Shown: piece after piece, positions 9,298-17,638 of the stretch
How positions within the stretch are numbered: the first letter of the stretch is position 1
Layout: the number at the start of each line of letters is the position of its first letter
DNA from: Cryobacterium sp. Y57
GTDB taxonomy: Bacteria > Actinomycetota > Actinomycetes > Actinomycetales > Microbacteriaceae
DNA: 64,000 bases
Assembly (NCBI RefSeq): GCF_002929505.1
Contig: NZ_PJJL01000066.1
Location: forward strand, 94,810 to 158,809
Direction: 5' to 3'
Notes under the pieces: model-generated
What the model saw: the letters and a program-made list of their open reading frames with translations, nothing else
What the model was told of the DNA's origin: nothing
Databases searched by the model: none
Program-made: the position numbers and the translations under genes

Positions 9298-10905
9298 GTG
9301 ACTTCTGCAACTCTGATCCCGCGCCTTCGCACCGACCTCGCTGCCGCCCACTTCTCGGTTCCCGGCCTGACCGGCCTGTGGGGGATCGACGCGGATGCCG
9401 CGCTGCACCGCAACCAACGGGTTCCGGCCCGGCGGGCGCTCGCCGCCCTCGCTGTCAAACTCGGCCGAAACGAGCCTGCCGCGACCCTGGCCCGGCTGTT
9501 CCTGCTCGGTGACCCGGTTTCGGTCGCGGACCTCGACGCCGCGCTGCCGTCGCTCGGGGCTGCTGGCGCTCTGGAGCTGAGTCTTGTCGCCACCGACAAT
9601 GACGTGCGCGTGCGCCCGCTCGTCGACCTGCGCCCGTATAGCTTCATTGACGCCCACGGCGCCGACAGCTGGTGGATCGTGAGCGATCTCGGGGAGCTGG
9701 CGCTTGGGCATGCGCTCGGCGAAACCCATGTTCTCGGCATCGGCGGAGCGTCCCTCACCCTGAGCGGACTCATGATGCCAAACCCGGTGGAGCGCGTGCT
9801 CGACATCGGCACCGGCTGCGGAATCCAGGCCATGCACGCCTCCCGAAACGCCGAGCATGTTGTTGCGACCGATATCTCGGTGCGAGCGCTCGAGCTCGCG
9901 GCGCTGAACGCGACGCTCAACGAGATCGACAATATCGAGTTTCGGTTCGGCAGCCTGTTCGAGCCGGTGGCGGGGGAGAAATTCGATCACATCATCTCCA
10001 ATCCGCCGTTCGTGATCACGCCCCGGGCCGAGGGCGTGCCGAGCTACGAGTATCGCGACGGCGGAATGGTCGGCGACGCGCTGGTCGAGGCCGTCGTGCG
10101 CGGGGCCGCGAGGCACCTCACGCCCGGCGGCGTCGTGCAGCTGCTCGGCAATTGGGAATACCACGGCGAAACGGATGCCTTCGAGCGGCTCGAGCGCTGG
10201 GTCACGCCCGCGATGCTCCCGGGGGCCGGCGCGCCCGCGACATTCCCGGCGTCCGCACCGGCCGCATCCTCGCCGGCACTCGACGCGTGGATCATCGAAC
10301 GCGAAGTGCAGTCGCCAGGCCAATACGCCGAAACCTGGATTCGCGACGGCGGCACCCGGCCCGGCCCCGACTTCGACCGGCTGTACGACGCCTGGTTACA
10401 GGACTTCGACGCGCGCGGCGTGCGCCGGGTCGGGTTCGGCTACCTGCTGCTGCGACTGCCTCACGCGCGTCTTGCCGCCCCCACCCTGCGTCGCCTCGAA
10501 CGGATGCCCGATGCCCTCGGCCACAACCCGGCCGGCCTCGGCGCGCACCTCGCCGAGTGCCTCGCCGCCCACGACTGGCAGGCCCAAACAGAGGATGCGC
10601 GCCTGTTACGCACGCAGCTCACCGTGGCCTCCGACGTCACCGAGGAACGCCACTACTGGCCCGGTCAGCAGGATCCGACGCTCATGACCCTGCATCAGGG
10701 CAGCGGATTCGGCCGTTCGGTTCCCCTCGACACGGCCCTGGCCGGTCTGGTCGGCGCCTGCGACGGAGACCTCGCCGTCGGCGCCATCATTGGCGCTCTC
10801 GCCCAACTGCTCGACGCGGACGAGGCAGCGCTTACCGCCGAACTCCTGCCGAAGGTGCGCGAGCTGCTCGTCGACGGCTTCCTGTTGTTGCCCGAGCCCG
10901 CCTAG
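9298..10905 (+). CDS. large class I methyltransferase with NPPF motif (DUF7059-type N-terminus)
   Basis: The central domain (about residues 160-270) has VLDIGTGCGIQAMHAS, VVATDISVRALELA and IISNPPFVITPR. The NPPF motif is characteristic of N-methyltransferases acting on Gln, adenine or guanine amino groups (HemK/RsmC/RlmG type). An unfamiliar N-terminal domain of about 150 residues and a C-terminal region of about 220 residues flank it, as in actinobacterial DUF7059 methyltransferases. The start is GTG 9298, 40 bases after the monooxygenase; an out-of-frame ATG at 9294 overlaps it. It probably modifies RNA or protein and need not belong to the polyketide pathway. It ends just before a 37-base tandem duplication. 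Confidence 0.85.
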   Translation: MTSATLIPRLRTDLAAAHFSVPGLTGLWGIDADAALHRNQRVPARRALAALAVKLGRNEPAATLARLFLLGDPVSVADLDAALPSLGAAGALELSLVATDNDVRVRPLVDLRPYSFIDAHGADSWWIVSDLGELALGHALGETHVLGIGGASLTLSGLMMPNPVERVLDIGTGCGIQAMHASRNAEHVVATDISVRALELAALNATLNEIDNIEFRFGSLFEPVAGEKFDHIISNPPFVITPRAEGVPSYEYRDGGMVGDALVEAVVRGAARHLTPGGVVQLLGNWEYHGETDAFERLERWVTPAMLPGAGAPATFPASAPAASSPALDAWIIEREVQSPGQYAETWIRDGGTRPGPDFDRLYDAWLQDFDARGVRRVGFGYLLLRLPHARLAAPTLRRLERMPDALGHNPAGLGAHLAECLAAHDWQAQTEDARLLRTQLTVASDVTEERHYWPGQQDPTLMTLHQGSGFGRSVPLDTALAGLVGACDGDLAVGAIIGALAQLLDADEAALTAELLPKVRELLVDGFLLLPEPA

Positions 10906-10980
10906 CGCCCCCGCCCCGCCTGGCCCGGCCCTGCCCCGCCCTGCGCCCCCGCCCCGCCTGGCCCGGCCCCGCCCTGCCCT
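10906..10980. repeat. 37-base C-rich tandem duplication
   Basis: Two near-identical copies (10906-10942 and 10943-10980) of a unit beginning GCGCCCCCGCCCCGCCTGG, almost free of A and directly after the methyltransferase stop codon. The second copy differs near its 3' end. It could impede transcription, but no U-tract follows. Confidence 0.8.
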
Positions 10981-10983
10981 GCC

Positions 10984-11073
10984 CATAACTCCTGCAATCT
11001 GCACACGCTTCAGAAAATTCGGCCGGAATTTCGGGCATCCGCCTGGCACCGACCCCAAATTGCAGGAGTTATG
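10984..11073. repeat. 90-base element with perfect 15-base terminal inverted repeats
   Basis: CATAACTCCTGCAAT at 10984-10998 is the exact reverse complement of ATTGCAGGAGTTATG at 11059-11073, enclosing 60 bases. The interior contains a second dyad-like core (AAAATTCGGCCGGAATTTC). Size and structure suit a MITE, a REP-like element or a bidirectional hairpin. No ORF is inside and no target-site duplication is evident. Confidence 0.75.
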
Positions 11074-11192
11074 CGCCGGACACCGGGTTCGGGGCAAGGG
11101 GCACCGGGCACCGGGCGCGCAGGCGCTAACCTGTCGCCGTCGGCGACGCTGAGATGGGCTACGGCGACAGTCTGACCAGCCCCGCTCGAGGG

Positions 11193-11633
11193 GGATGGGG
11201 GCCTTGCCCTCAACCTGTCCACGGCCTTGCACGCCACGCGCGCCGTGATCAGTTTCCTGCGCGCAGCCGGCTGGGCCGCCTTGTGACGGTGTCGAGCGCG
11301 AGCGGAACGATCAGGGCGAGTTGCGGCGATGTCGCCTACGCCGCGGCGAAGGCTGACTTGGTGGGCCTGACCCGAGCCCTCGCCGTCGACGAAGCCGGTG
11401 CCGGCATCACCTCCAACGCCCTCGTCCCCGGCTGGATCGCGACCGGCTTCGAACTCACGAGCGAAGCTCTGGAGGGTGCGCTGGTACCGGCTGGTCGCAG
11501 CGGTACACCGGGAGAAGTCGCATCCGTCAGTGCATTTCTCGCCTCACCCGGAGCCGCCCACGTCACCGGGCAGGTGATCGTCGTCGACGGGGAAAACTCC
11601 GTGGCTGAGCCAGTCGCCCGACCTGACCCCTAG
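11193..11633 (+). pseudogene. decayed short-chain dehydrogenase/reductase
   Basis: The C-terminal two thirds of an SDR are recognisable: VTVSSASGTI (catalytic Ser region), DVAYAAAKADLVGLTRALA (YxxxK), NALVPGWIATGF and AHVTGQVIVVDGEN. The upstream helix (NLSTALHATRAVISFLRAAG) lies in a different frame, so a frameshift separates the two near 11280. The whole N-terminal NAD(P)-binding glycine motif is missing. The gene is therefore truncated and frameshifted, and unlikely to be functional. Confidence 0.75.
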
Positions 11634-12412
11634 CTTTTCGGGGTGGCCCGGCGCAAGGCCAGGAAACCGCCGAAACCCGCGATAGCGGCCGGGAGCAGCA
11701 GCCAGGCGAAGATACCCGCGATGCCTTGCGCGCCGTACCAGAGGCCGACGTCAGGCCAGCTGTTCGTGAATGTGATGATCGTGACGGTACCGACCACGGC
11801 CAGGGCCAGGGAGCTCCAGAACACGAGCATGCCGGGCATGCGCCAGCGCATGTAGATGGTCGCGATCGACGCGCCGATGAAGAACACGAGCAGTTGCATG
11901 ACGAAGAAGGAGAACAGATCGACCCAGAACCCGTCGAGCCCGAGCCAGAGCGCGTTGAACATGTAGGTGTCAATCCACCAGCCGTTGGTGAGCTGTTCAA
12001 TCTGCGTCAGCACGGCGAAAGCCAGTGCGTTCGCGGCCGAGATCAGCACGAACAGCAACGCGGTCCCGAGATAGAAGTCCCGGCGGGTCACACCGAAGCC
12101 GAGCGCGAGCGGAAACCCGAACGAGATGGCCTGCACTCCGACGATGACGAGATACCACTGCGGCGAGAGAACGGCCCAGCTGTAGCGCTGACCCTCGATC
12201 GCGTCGGGGGTGCCTAGGCCGCCGGTCGTGAAACCGACGATCTGCGCGACGAAAATAGTGACCACGAAAGCCATGCCGACGATCAGCCAGGGGATGCCGA
12301 TGTAGGTGCGGCGGTCAACAAGGTGCAGCCGCACCACGTTCCAGATGCGCTCCGGGGCGCTTCGCGGGTGCACGGATGTCGCTGTGTCGGTCACGAAATC
12401 GGTGGCAGTCAT
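11630..12412 (-). CDS. membrane protein, probable permease partner of the adjacent ABC ATPase
   Basis: A 260-residue protein with about six hydrophobic segments (e.g. LIVGMAFVVTIFVAQIVGFT, VALTVVG-type helices and LLLPAAIAGFGGFLAL). No catalytic motif is seen. Its ATG overlaps the ABC ATPase stop by 4 bases (ATGA), so the two are translationally coupled and very likely form one transporter under the YtrA-type regulator upstream. The substrate is unknown; related bcr/ytr operons respond to cell-wall antibiotics. Confidence 0.8.
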   Translation of the reverse strand: MTATDFVTDTATSVHPRSAPERIWNVVRLHLVDRRTYIGIPWLIVGMAFVVTIFVAQIVGFTTGGLGTPDAIEGQRYSWAVLSPQWYLVIVGVQAISFGFPLALGFGVTRRDFYLGTALLFVLISAANALAFAVLTQIEQLTNGWWIDTYMFNALWLGLDGFWVDLFSFFVMQLLVFFIGASIATIYMRWRMPGMLVFWSSLALAVVGTVTIITFTNSWPDVGLWYGAQGIAGIFAWLLLPAAIAGFGGFLALRRATPKS

Positions 12413-13323
12413 GCGCGTGCACTCCAGGCGTCGGTCTTGATCTCGGGTTCTTGGGTAATACTCGTTGTGCGCTGCACGATCAGCTGCTGCAGCGACACGG
12501 GGGAGAGTTCGAGCCCGGCGGCGCGGGCGGCGGCTCGTTCGGCCTCGCTGAGGCCCGCGACGGTCACCGAAGCCAGCCCGCCGATACCATCTCGAGAAAT
12601 GATGTCGCGGCCAGCGACGAAAGCATCGACATCTGTTTTCTTGCCCACGACGGTACTCGCGGAGCCGCGCAGCAGCTCGGCGTCCTGGTCCATGAGAATG
12701 CGGCCCTCGTCGATGACGAGAACATGCTCGAGCAGGTTGCTGACCTCATCAATGAGGTGCGTTGACAGAATAATGGTGCGCGGATGCTCGACATAGTCCT
12801 CGAGCAGGCGATCGTAGAAGATCTGCCGTGCGACCGCATCGAGCCCGAGGTAGGGCTCATCAAAGAAGGTGAGCGGGGCGCGGGAGGCGAGCCCCACGAT
12901 CACTCCGATCGCCGAGAGTTGCCCGCGGGAGAGTTTCTTGATCGGGCGCATCAGCGGCAAGCGAAAGTCGTCGACCAGGCGGTCCGCCAAGGCCGCGTCC
13001 CAGTTGGCGAAGAACCACGGCGCGCTCGCTAGTACGTGTTCCGGCCGAAAGCTGTCTGGATACTTCTGGCTCTCCTTGATGAAACACAGCGACTGCAATA
13101 CCCGCGCATTTTCGACCGGGGAGGCACCGAATACTTCAAGAGAGCCGCTCGTGGCGAACTGTTGTCCGGAGAGCAGCTGCATCAGGGTGGTCTTGCCGGC
13201 ACCGTTGCGGCCGAGCAAGCCGTAGATCTTGTTGCGTTCGACCGTGAAACTCATATCGTCGATGGCGGTGAAAGCGCCGAACTTCTTGGTGAGGCCGGTG
13301 ACGCGCACGGCGGTGTCGGTCAT
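12409..13323 (-). CDS. ABC transporter ATP-binding protein
   Basis: A single nucleotide-binding domain with Walker A (GLLGRNGAGKTTLMQLL, about residues 34-50), Q-loop (CFIKESQKYPDSF), signature LSRGQLSAIG, Walker B LTFFDEPYLGLD and H-loop ILSTHLIDEV. A C-terminal extension of about 80 residues is typical of YtrB/BcrA-like subunits. The signature LSRGQ departs slightly from LSGGQ, as is common in this group. It is the middle gene of a GntR-ATPase-permease operon with 4-base overlaps at both ends. Confidence 0.92.
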   Translation of the reverse strand: MTDTAVRVTGLTKKFGAFTAIDDMSFTVERNKIYGLLGRNGAGKTTLMQLLSGQQFATSGSLEVFGASPVENARVLQSLCFIKESQKYPDSFRPEHVLASAPWFFANWDAALADRLVDDFRLPLMRPIKKLSRGQLSAIGVIVGLASRAPLTFFDEPYLGLDAVARQIFYDRLLEDYVEHPRTIILSTHLIDEVSNLLEHVLVIDEGRILMDQDAELLRGSASTVVGKKTDVDAFVAGRDIISRDGIGGLASVTVAGLSEAERAAARAAGLELSPVSLQQLIVQRTTSITQEPEIKTDAWSARA

Positions 13324-13700
13324 GAATTGCTACCCTTTCGTTCGGTACTGGATTCGATGCGGATCATGCCGGCCACCTGCTCGGGGGTGATGCCGAGCTT
13401 GGCGGCCTCGCACAACAGCGGTCCGACAAAGTTGGCCCGAAACTGCTCGGTGCGAGCGCCGATGAGTCGCTGCCTGGCTCCGGTTGCTACAAACATTCCT
13501 ATTCCTCGCCTCTTGTAGAGAATGCCGTCTTCCACCAGACGGTTGACGCCCTTACCGGCGGTGGCCGGGTTGATGCGATGAAAGGCCGCGAATTCATTGG
13601 TCGATGGCACGGGCGTTTCCTCTTTGATGACTCCATCGATAATGTCGTTCTCGATCTGATCCGCGATCTGCACGAAGATCGGCTTGCCCGCTTCGATCAA
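13320..13700 (-). CDS. GntR-family transcriptional regulator, YtrA subfamily
   Basis: A 126-residue regulator with an N-terminal winged helix (PIFVQIADQIENDIIDGVI then VPSTNEFAAFHRINPATAGKGVNRLVEDGILYK in two stretches) and a short C-terminal helical tail, the YtrA architecture. The start is TTG 13700, giving the usual PIFxQI beginning; no better start in frame was found. It overlaps the ABC ATPase by 4 bases and likely represses its own operon through the palindrome at 13758-13779. Confidence 0.9.
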   Translation of the reverse strand: MIEAGKPIFVQIADQIENDIIDGVIKEETPVPSTNEFAAFHRINPATAGKGVNRLVEDGILYKRRGIGMFVATGARQRLIGARTEQFRANFVGPLLCEAAKLGITPEQVAGMIRIESSTERKGSNS

Positions 13701-13757
13701 GGACTGCCTGCTTTCATTAAGTGGATGCCGCCCTCACGACCGTCAGCCGGTTCACTG

Positions 13758-13779
13758 GTTAGTTGGTCATGTAACTAAC
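13758..13779 (-). promoter_or_regulatory. operator of the YtrA-type operon
   Basis: An inverted repeat with 7-base arms, GTTAGTT and AACTAAC, and an 8-base spacer (read on the minus strand GTTAGTT-ACATGACC-AACTAAC). It lies about 58 bases upstream of the regulator start, where an autoregulatory operator is expected. YtrA-type regulators commonly bind such GTTAGT-like dyads. Confidence 0.65.
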
Positions 13780-13901
13780 TAACTACCTTCAGAAGAAAAT
13801 GTCAACCCGCATGGTCTGCGGTAGTTTGGACTCATGACTGGCGCCGTACTGAACGCCCGCGGGCGCGCGCCCGAGATTTGCCGTTCTGAAACAGACCGAT
13901 C

Positions 13902-15314
13902 GTGAATCGGCGCACTTTTTTGCTCGGCACGGCGTCGGGATTTTCGGTCTTGGCGCTCGCAGCGTGCGTGACGCCGCAGCCGATGCCATCGCCATCCGTT
14001 GCACCACCCACGCTGACACCGTCCCTCGTGCCCCAGCCGCTCACGGTCTCCCGCACGAACTGGTCGACCGACCCTTTCTCCCGCGGATCCTTCAGCTACG
14101 CCGCCGTCGGAGCCACCCCTGAGCACCGAATGGCCCTCGGTCAGTCCGTCGACGCCCGCATGTTCTTCGCCGGTGAAGCTACCGCAGCGCAGGAGCCTGG
14201 AACCGTGCAGGGCGCGCGTGCCTCTGGCCTGCTGGCGGCCAGCCAGGTGCGTGACGTCGCCGCTCCGGGGGAACGCATCACCATCATTGGTGCCGGAATC
14301 GCCGGCATCACGGCGGCTCGCCAACTCGTCGACGACGGCTTCAGCGTGGTCGTCATCGAGGCGCGCGACCGCATCGGTGGGCGTATCGATACCGTCAGTG
14401 GCGACTGGCCGTTTCCGATCGAACGAGGCCCCTCGTTCGTGCAGCGCGCGTCCGGGGATTTTCTGTACGACGAACTGACCGCCCTCGGGGTGAGGCTCTT
14501 ACCGTTCGCGCGCACACCAGAGGTGCGTACTCGGGCCGGCAGTGTCGTGGAGGTGTCACCGCTGGGTGCTCAAGCCATCGCCGGCGCGCTCGACTGGGCG
14601 GCGAATCAGCAGCAGGATGTCTCGGTCGAACGCGCCCTGATTGATTCGGGCGAGGCCAGCCTGTCGAAGACCCCGAACGCCGAAGGCCTCTCGGATGCCG
14701 ACTGGCTCGACTACGAAATCGCTACGAAACTCAAGGTCGAATCCGGGGCCACTCCGAGCCAGCAATCGGCCTGGTACTCAACCGACATCGCGAGTAGCGA
14801 TGACGATCAAATCGTGATCGGCGGATACTCGACCCTGCTCACCCGCGAAGCGGAAGGCCTCGAACTGTTGCTCTCCAAGGTGGTCAACCGTGTGGCCCGC
14901 GACAACAACGGCGTGAGCCTGCGCCTCGGCACCGGCGAGTCGTTGTCCGCCGATCGAGTCATCGTGACCGTGCCGCTGGGCGTGCTGAAGAATGCGGCGA
15001 TCGAATTCTCGCCGGCGCTGCCGTTTTCTCACCGAGGTGCGATCGCCGCCCTCGGCATGGGCGTGGTTGATAAGATCTGGCTGCGCTTCGACGTGCCGTT
15101 CTGGGACACGTCGGCCAGGCTCTGGACCATCGCCGGCGCAGACGCCGACTTTCCGGTCTGGATCAACATGATGCCGCTCACCGGCGAACCTGTTCTGATG
15201 GGCCTGGTCGCCGCCGAAAATGCGAGCAGGTTGTCCGAGCTCGATGATGACGCCTTTCTGGCGGCAGCGCTCACCGGCCTCGAGCCGTTCCTCGCGGTGC
15301 CTGCCGCGAAGTAG
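13902..15314 (+). CDS. Tat/lipoprotein flavin amine oxidase-like protein with permuted domain order
   Basis: The first 22 residues are a signal with a twin-arginine start (NRRTFLLG) and a lipobox ending at Cys22 (LALAAC), so a membrane-anchored extracytoplasmic enzyme is expected. The FAD dinucleotide motif IIGAGIAGITAARQL starts near residue 128, followed by VIEARDRIGGRI. Residues 54-110 carry W54, DPFSRGSFSY, FFAGEAT and GTVQGARASG, which in ordinary flavin monoamine oxidases form the C-terminal end of the protein. The present C-terminus stops (ENASRLSELDDDAFLAAAL...) just where that block would normally begin. The order is therefore consistent with a circular permutation rather than a truncation. 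Substrate unknown. Start GTG 13902. Confidence 0.82.
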   Translation: MNRRTFLLGTASGFSVLALAACVTPQPMPSPSVAPPTLTPSLVPQPLTVSRTNWSTDPFSRGSFSYAAVGATPEHRMALGQSVDARMFFAGEATAAQEPGTVQGARASGLLAASQVRDVAAPGERITIIGAGIAGITAARQLVDDGFSVVVIEARDRIGGRIDTVSGDWPFPIERGPSFVQRASGDFLYDELTALGVRLLPFARTPEVRTRAGSVVEVSPLGAQAIAGALDWAANQQQDVSVERALIDSGEASLSKTPNAEGLSDADWLDYEIATKLKVESGATPSQQSAWYSTDIASSDDDQIVIGGYSTLLTREAEGLELLLSKVVNRVARDNNGVSLRLGTGESLSADRVIVTVPLGVLKNAAIEFSPALPFSHRGAIAALGMGVVDKIWLRFDVPFWDTSARLWTIAGADADFPVWINMMPLTGEPVLMGLVAAENASRLSELDDDAFLAAALTGLEPFLAVPAAK

Positions 15315-15359
15315 TCGAACGTCAGGCAGCCGAACGTCAGGCAGTCGAACGTCAACTAG
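15315..15359. repeat. three tandem copies of a 15-base unit
   Basis: TCGAACGTCAGGCAG (15315-15329), CCGAACGTCAGGCAG (15330-15344) and TCGAACGTCAACTAG (15345-15359) directly follow the oxidase stop codon, in the gap before the convergent membrane-protein gene. Confidence 0.85.
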
Positions 15360-15373
15360 CCGAAGCGACCGGT

Positions 15374-16033
15374 TCAGGGGGAGTTGCGCCACGGCGGAAG
15401 GAGATGCCGCGGCATCCGCTTCAGCCGGGTGATCCCCGTGAGCAGCGCCGCAATTCCGGTGATGATCATCACGATGAGCAAGCAGTACGACACGGTCTCG
15501 CCGGGGCCGCTCACTTGCCGGGCGTCGAGAAAAAAGTAGGGGTACCAGCCCACGATCGGCCCACGAATGAGCGTGAAGACCAGCCAGAACACGGGAAAAA
15601 CGATGGCCCAACCGAGATATTTCCACGGCAGTCGGGCTTTATACGGATCGATGATCCAGTCGATGAGGGCGAATATTGGAATCACGAAGTGCAGAATCTG
15701 GCTCGACCACGGTACCTCGATGGAGTAGTTCGCGCTGGAGGACTGCCAGACGATGATGCCGTAAACCACGCCCGAGACCAGAATATAGGTCGTGACCATG
15801 GCCCGAAGCATGTCGAGCCAGGCCGGGTCGGTAGGCCGTCGCAGCGCGACAACGGCGGCCGACATGAAGACGAGAATCGATACGATGGCGCTCTGCACCG
15901 TGAAATAGCTGAAGAAATTCGCGATCGCGAACGTGGACACCCCGAGGGTGTACTGAAAGTATCCGATGAGGGCAACGAGTCCTGTCGCGGTCAATCCGAG
16001 GCGCGCCACACCGAACGCGGTTCGCGCTCTCAT
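15374..16033 (-). CDS. Pr6Pr-family integral membrane protein
   Basis: A 219-residue protein with six membrane segments, matching the Pr6Pr (FAR-17a/AIG1-like) family: FFSYFTVQSAIVSILVF, VSGVVYGIIVW, LHFVIPIFALIDWI and GWYPYFFLD are typical blocks. The function of the family in bacteria is unknown; eukaryotic AIG1/ADTRP relatives hydrolyse fatty-acid esters of hydroxy fatty acids. I chose ATG 16033 (MRARTAFGV) because the longer frame to 16342 gives an unlikely N-terminus. Confidence 0.82.
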   Translation of the reverse strand: MRARTAFGVARLGLTATGLVALIGYFQYTLGVSTFAIANFFSYFTVQSAIVSILVFMSAAVVALRRPTDPAWLDMLRAMVTTYILVSGVVYGIIVWQSSSANYSIEVPWSSQILHFVIPIFALIDWIIDPYKARLPWKYLGWAIVFPVFWLVFTLIRGPIVGWYPYFFLDARQVSGPGETVSYCLLIVMIITGIAALLTGITRLKRMPRHLLPPWRNSP

Positions 16034-16341
16034 TCCCGTACCCCGGCGGGGCTCGTGCGCGCGGTCATAGGCTAACGCTACGCCAGCGCCGGGAAGCCCC
16101 CATTCGCCGGCGATGATCTCCAACTCGCCCCTGACGGTGGGAGTGACATCACCCACCTCGAGGGCGGTCACGGCGGCGCAGCACGATGCGGTTTTCGGCC
16201 AGAGCAGCATACGCGTAACGGATGCTTGCCGCCCCTTGATTTCAGTGCTGCCTTCGGGCTGGTTACGAGCGCAGGTGCGCAGGGTTATGGCAGACACGAG
16301 GCCGGGCCGTACTCTGGAAGCATCGAAACCCTGGAGGAACA
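16034..16341. other. intergenic region between divergent genes
   Basis: 308 bases upstream of both the Pr6Pr gene and rraA. It should contain both promoters, but I see no convincing -35/-10 pair or operator. The rraA ribosome site (GGAGGAAC) lies at its right edge. Confidence 0.4.
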
Positions 16342-16809
16342 ATGACTGTGTTGACCGCCGATTTGTATGATGAGCGTGGCGACGAGCTGCAGTCCGTACC
16401 CCTGCAGTTTCAGACGATCGGCGGTCGAGCCCGGTTCAGCGGCCCCATCCGCACCGTCACTTGTTTCGAAGACAACGCACTGCTCAAGTCGATCCTGTCC
16501 ACGCCCGGTCATGGGGCGGTGCTCGTCATCGACGGCGGCGGCTCACTCAACACAGCGCTCATGGGCGACATGATCGCCGACCTCGCCGTGGCGAACGGCT
16601 GGTCCGGCGCGATCATCAACGGTGCCGTGCGTGACCGCGTCGCTATTGGAGCCCTCGACCTTGGGGTGAAAGCCCTCGGCAGCAACCCGCGCAAGAGTTC
16701 CAAGACCGGGGCCGGTATAGCGGATGCCGTCGTTGAGATCGCTGGCGTCGTCTTCACGCCCGGACGCACCGTTTACTGCGACGAAGACGGCATTCTGGTC
16801 GAGCGCTAA
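16342..16809 (+). CDS. rraA: RraA-family protein (RNase E regulator / HMG aldolase-like)
   Basis: A 155-residue RraA fold throughout: [63 protein letters not shown] and [17 protein letters not shown]. The DxxRD-like element [10 protein letters not shown] includes the Arg/Asp pair used for metal and substrate in class II HMG/CHA aldolases, so enzymatic activity cannot be excluded. The ATG is 7 bases after GGAGGAAC. A strong hairpin follows at 16820-16859. Confidence 0.88.
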   Translation: MTVLTADLYDERGDELQSVPLQFQTIGGRARFSGPIRTVTCFEDNALLKSILSTPGHGAVLVIDGGGSLNTALMGDMIADLAVANGWSGAIINGAVRDRVAIGALDLGVKALGSNPRKSSKTGAGIADAVVEIAGVVFTPGRTVYCDEDGILVER

Positions 16810-16819
16810 CGACGTTGAA

Positions 16820-16859
16820 CGCGTGTGGCGCGAAGCGAAGTCACCCAGCGCCACACGCG
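16820..16859. terminator. bidirectional hairpin between convergent genes
   Basis: Perfect 12-base arms CGCGTGTGGCGC (16820-16831) and GCGCCACACGCG (16848-16859) with a 16-base loop, placed 10 bases after rraA and 10 before the end of the convergent PepSY-like gene. There is no long T-run, so termination efficiency is uncertain. Confidence 0.65.
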
Positions 16860-16869
16860 AAAACGGGTC

Positions 16870-17454
16870 TTACTGCTGTACGTCGTCGATGCTGACGACG
16901 ACGAAGTTGGCGTCGAGGTCGACGTCGCGGTCGGTGCCGTCATCGACGGTGACCTCAACCTCGTAGAGGTGGTTCCAGTCGTCGTCCCGGTCGAAGTCGG
17001 TCACCCGGCCGCTGCCGATCGCAGCGAGAGCTGCGGCCTCAGCGCTGGCTCGCTCGCTCGCCGCTTGGGCGATGGCACTCGTGTCGGCTTCGGCGCTAGG
17101 GGTGGCACCCGGCGTGGATGAGCTGGTGCTGTTGCTTGAATTGCTGGAGTCGTCAGTGTCGAAATCGCCAACCCACACCACATCGAATGCATCGTTGAGT
17201 TCAACGTCGACGGTCCTGCCGTCGTCGAGACGCAACTCCAGGTCGTAGGCGCTTCCGCCGTCATCATTGCGTTCGGCCTTGGTCACGGTGCCCGGGCCGA
17301 CCCCGGCCATGGCTGCATTGCTCGCGCGGTCGAGGGTCTCGCCGGTGAGTGGGCCGTCATTGTCGTTGGCGCTCACGGCCAGGGCCGTACCGGCGCCGGC
17401 GAAGAGTAGAACTACGCCTGCGGCGACAGCGATGAGAACATTCTTCTTATTCAT
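16870..17454 (-). CDS. secreted protein with two PepSY-like repeats
   Basis: An N-terminal signal peptide or membrane anchor (NVLIAVAAGVVLLFAGAGTA) is followed by two similar modules of about 60 residues. Each ends with a 'YDLELRLDDGRTVDVELND' / 'YEVEVTVDDGTDRDVDLDA'-type beta hairpin, and they are separated by a Ser/Thr/Asn-rich linker (about residues 103-120). This is the PepSY-like layout seen in many actinobacterial secreted proteins. Highly acidic. Role unknown; PepSY domains are proposed inhibitors or modulators of extracytoplasmic proteases. Confidence 0.8.
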   Translation of the reverse strand: MNKKNVLIAVAAGVVLLFAGAGTALAVSANDNDGPLTGETLDRASNAAMAGVGPGTVTKAERNDDGGSAYDLELRLDDGRTVDVELNDAFDVVWVGDFDTDDSSNSSNSTSSSTPGATPSAEADTSAIAQAASERASAEAAALAAIGSGRVTDFDRDDDWNHLYEVEVTVDDGTDRDVDLDANFVVVSIDDVQQ

Positions 17455-17638
17455 GGATCAATGCCTTACGTCGGTGCCCCCAGAAGCCGGAGACCGAACG
17501 GCCGTGCCCAAGTTGCTTGGTTCAGCATAAGCGAAGGAATGTACGCCCCTTCTACGTCGGCGTAAGCCTCAGCCAATTCACGGGTAGATCATGCAAGCGC
17601 CGACACCCTGCCACCGTAGGCGGCCGGTCAGAGGCGAT

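Noticed and set aside
9672-10988. 438-codon plus-strand frame overlapping the NPPF methyltransferase
   Set aside because: Arg/Pro/Ala-rich shadow; the SAM and NPPF motifs are in the other frame.
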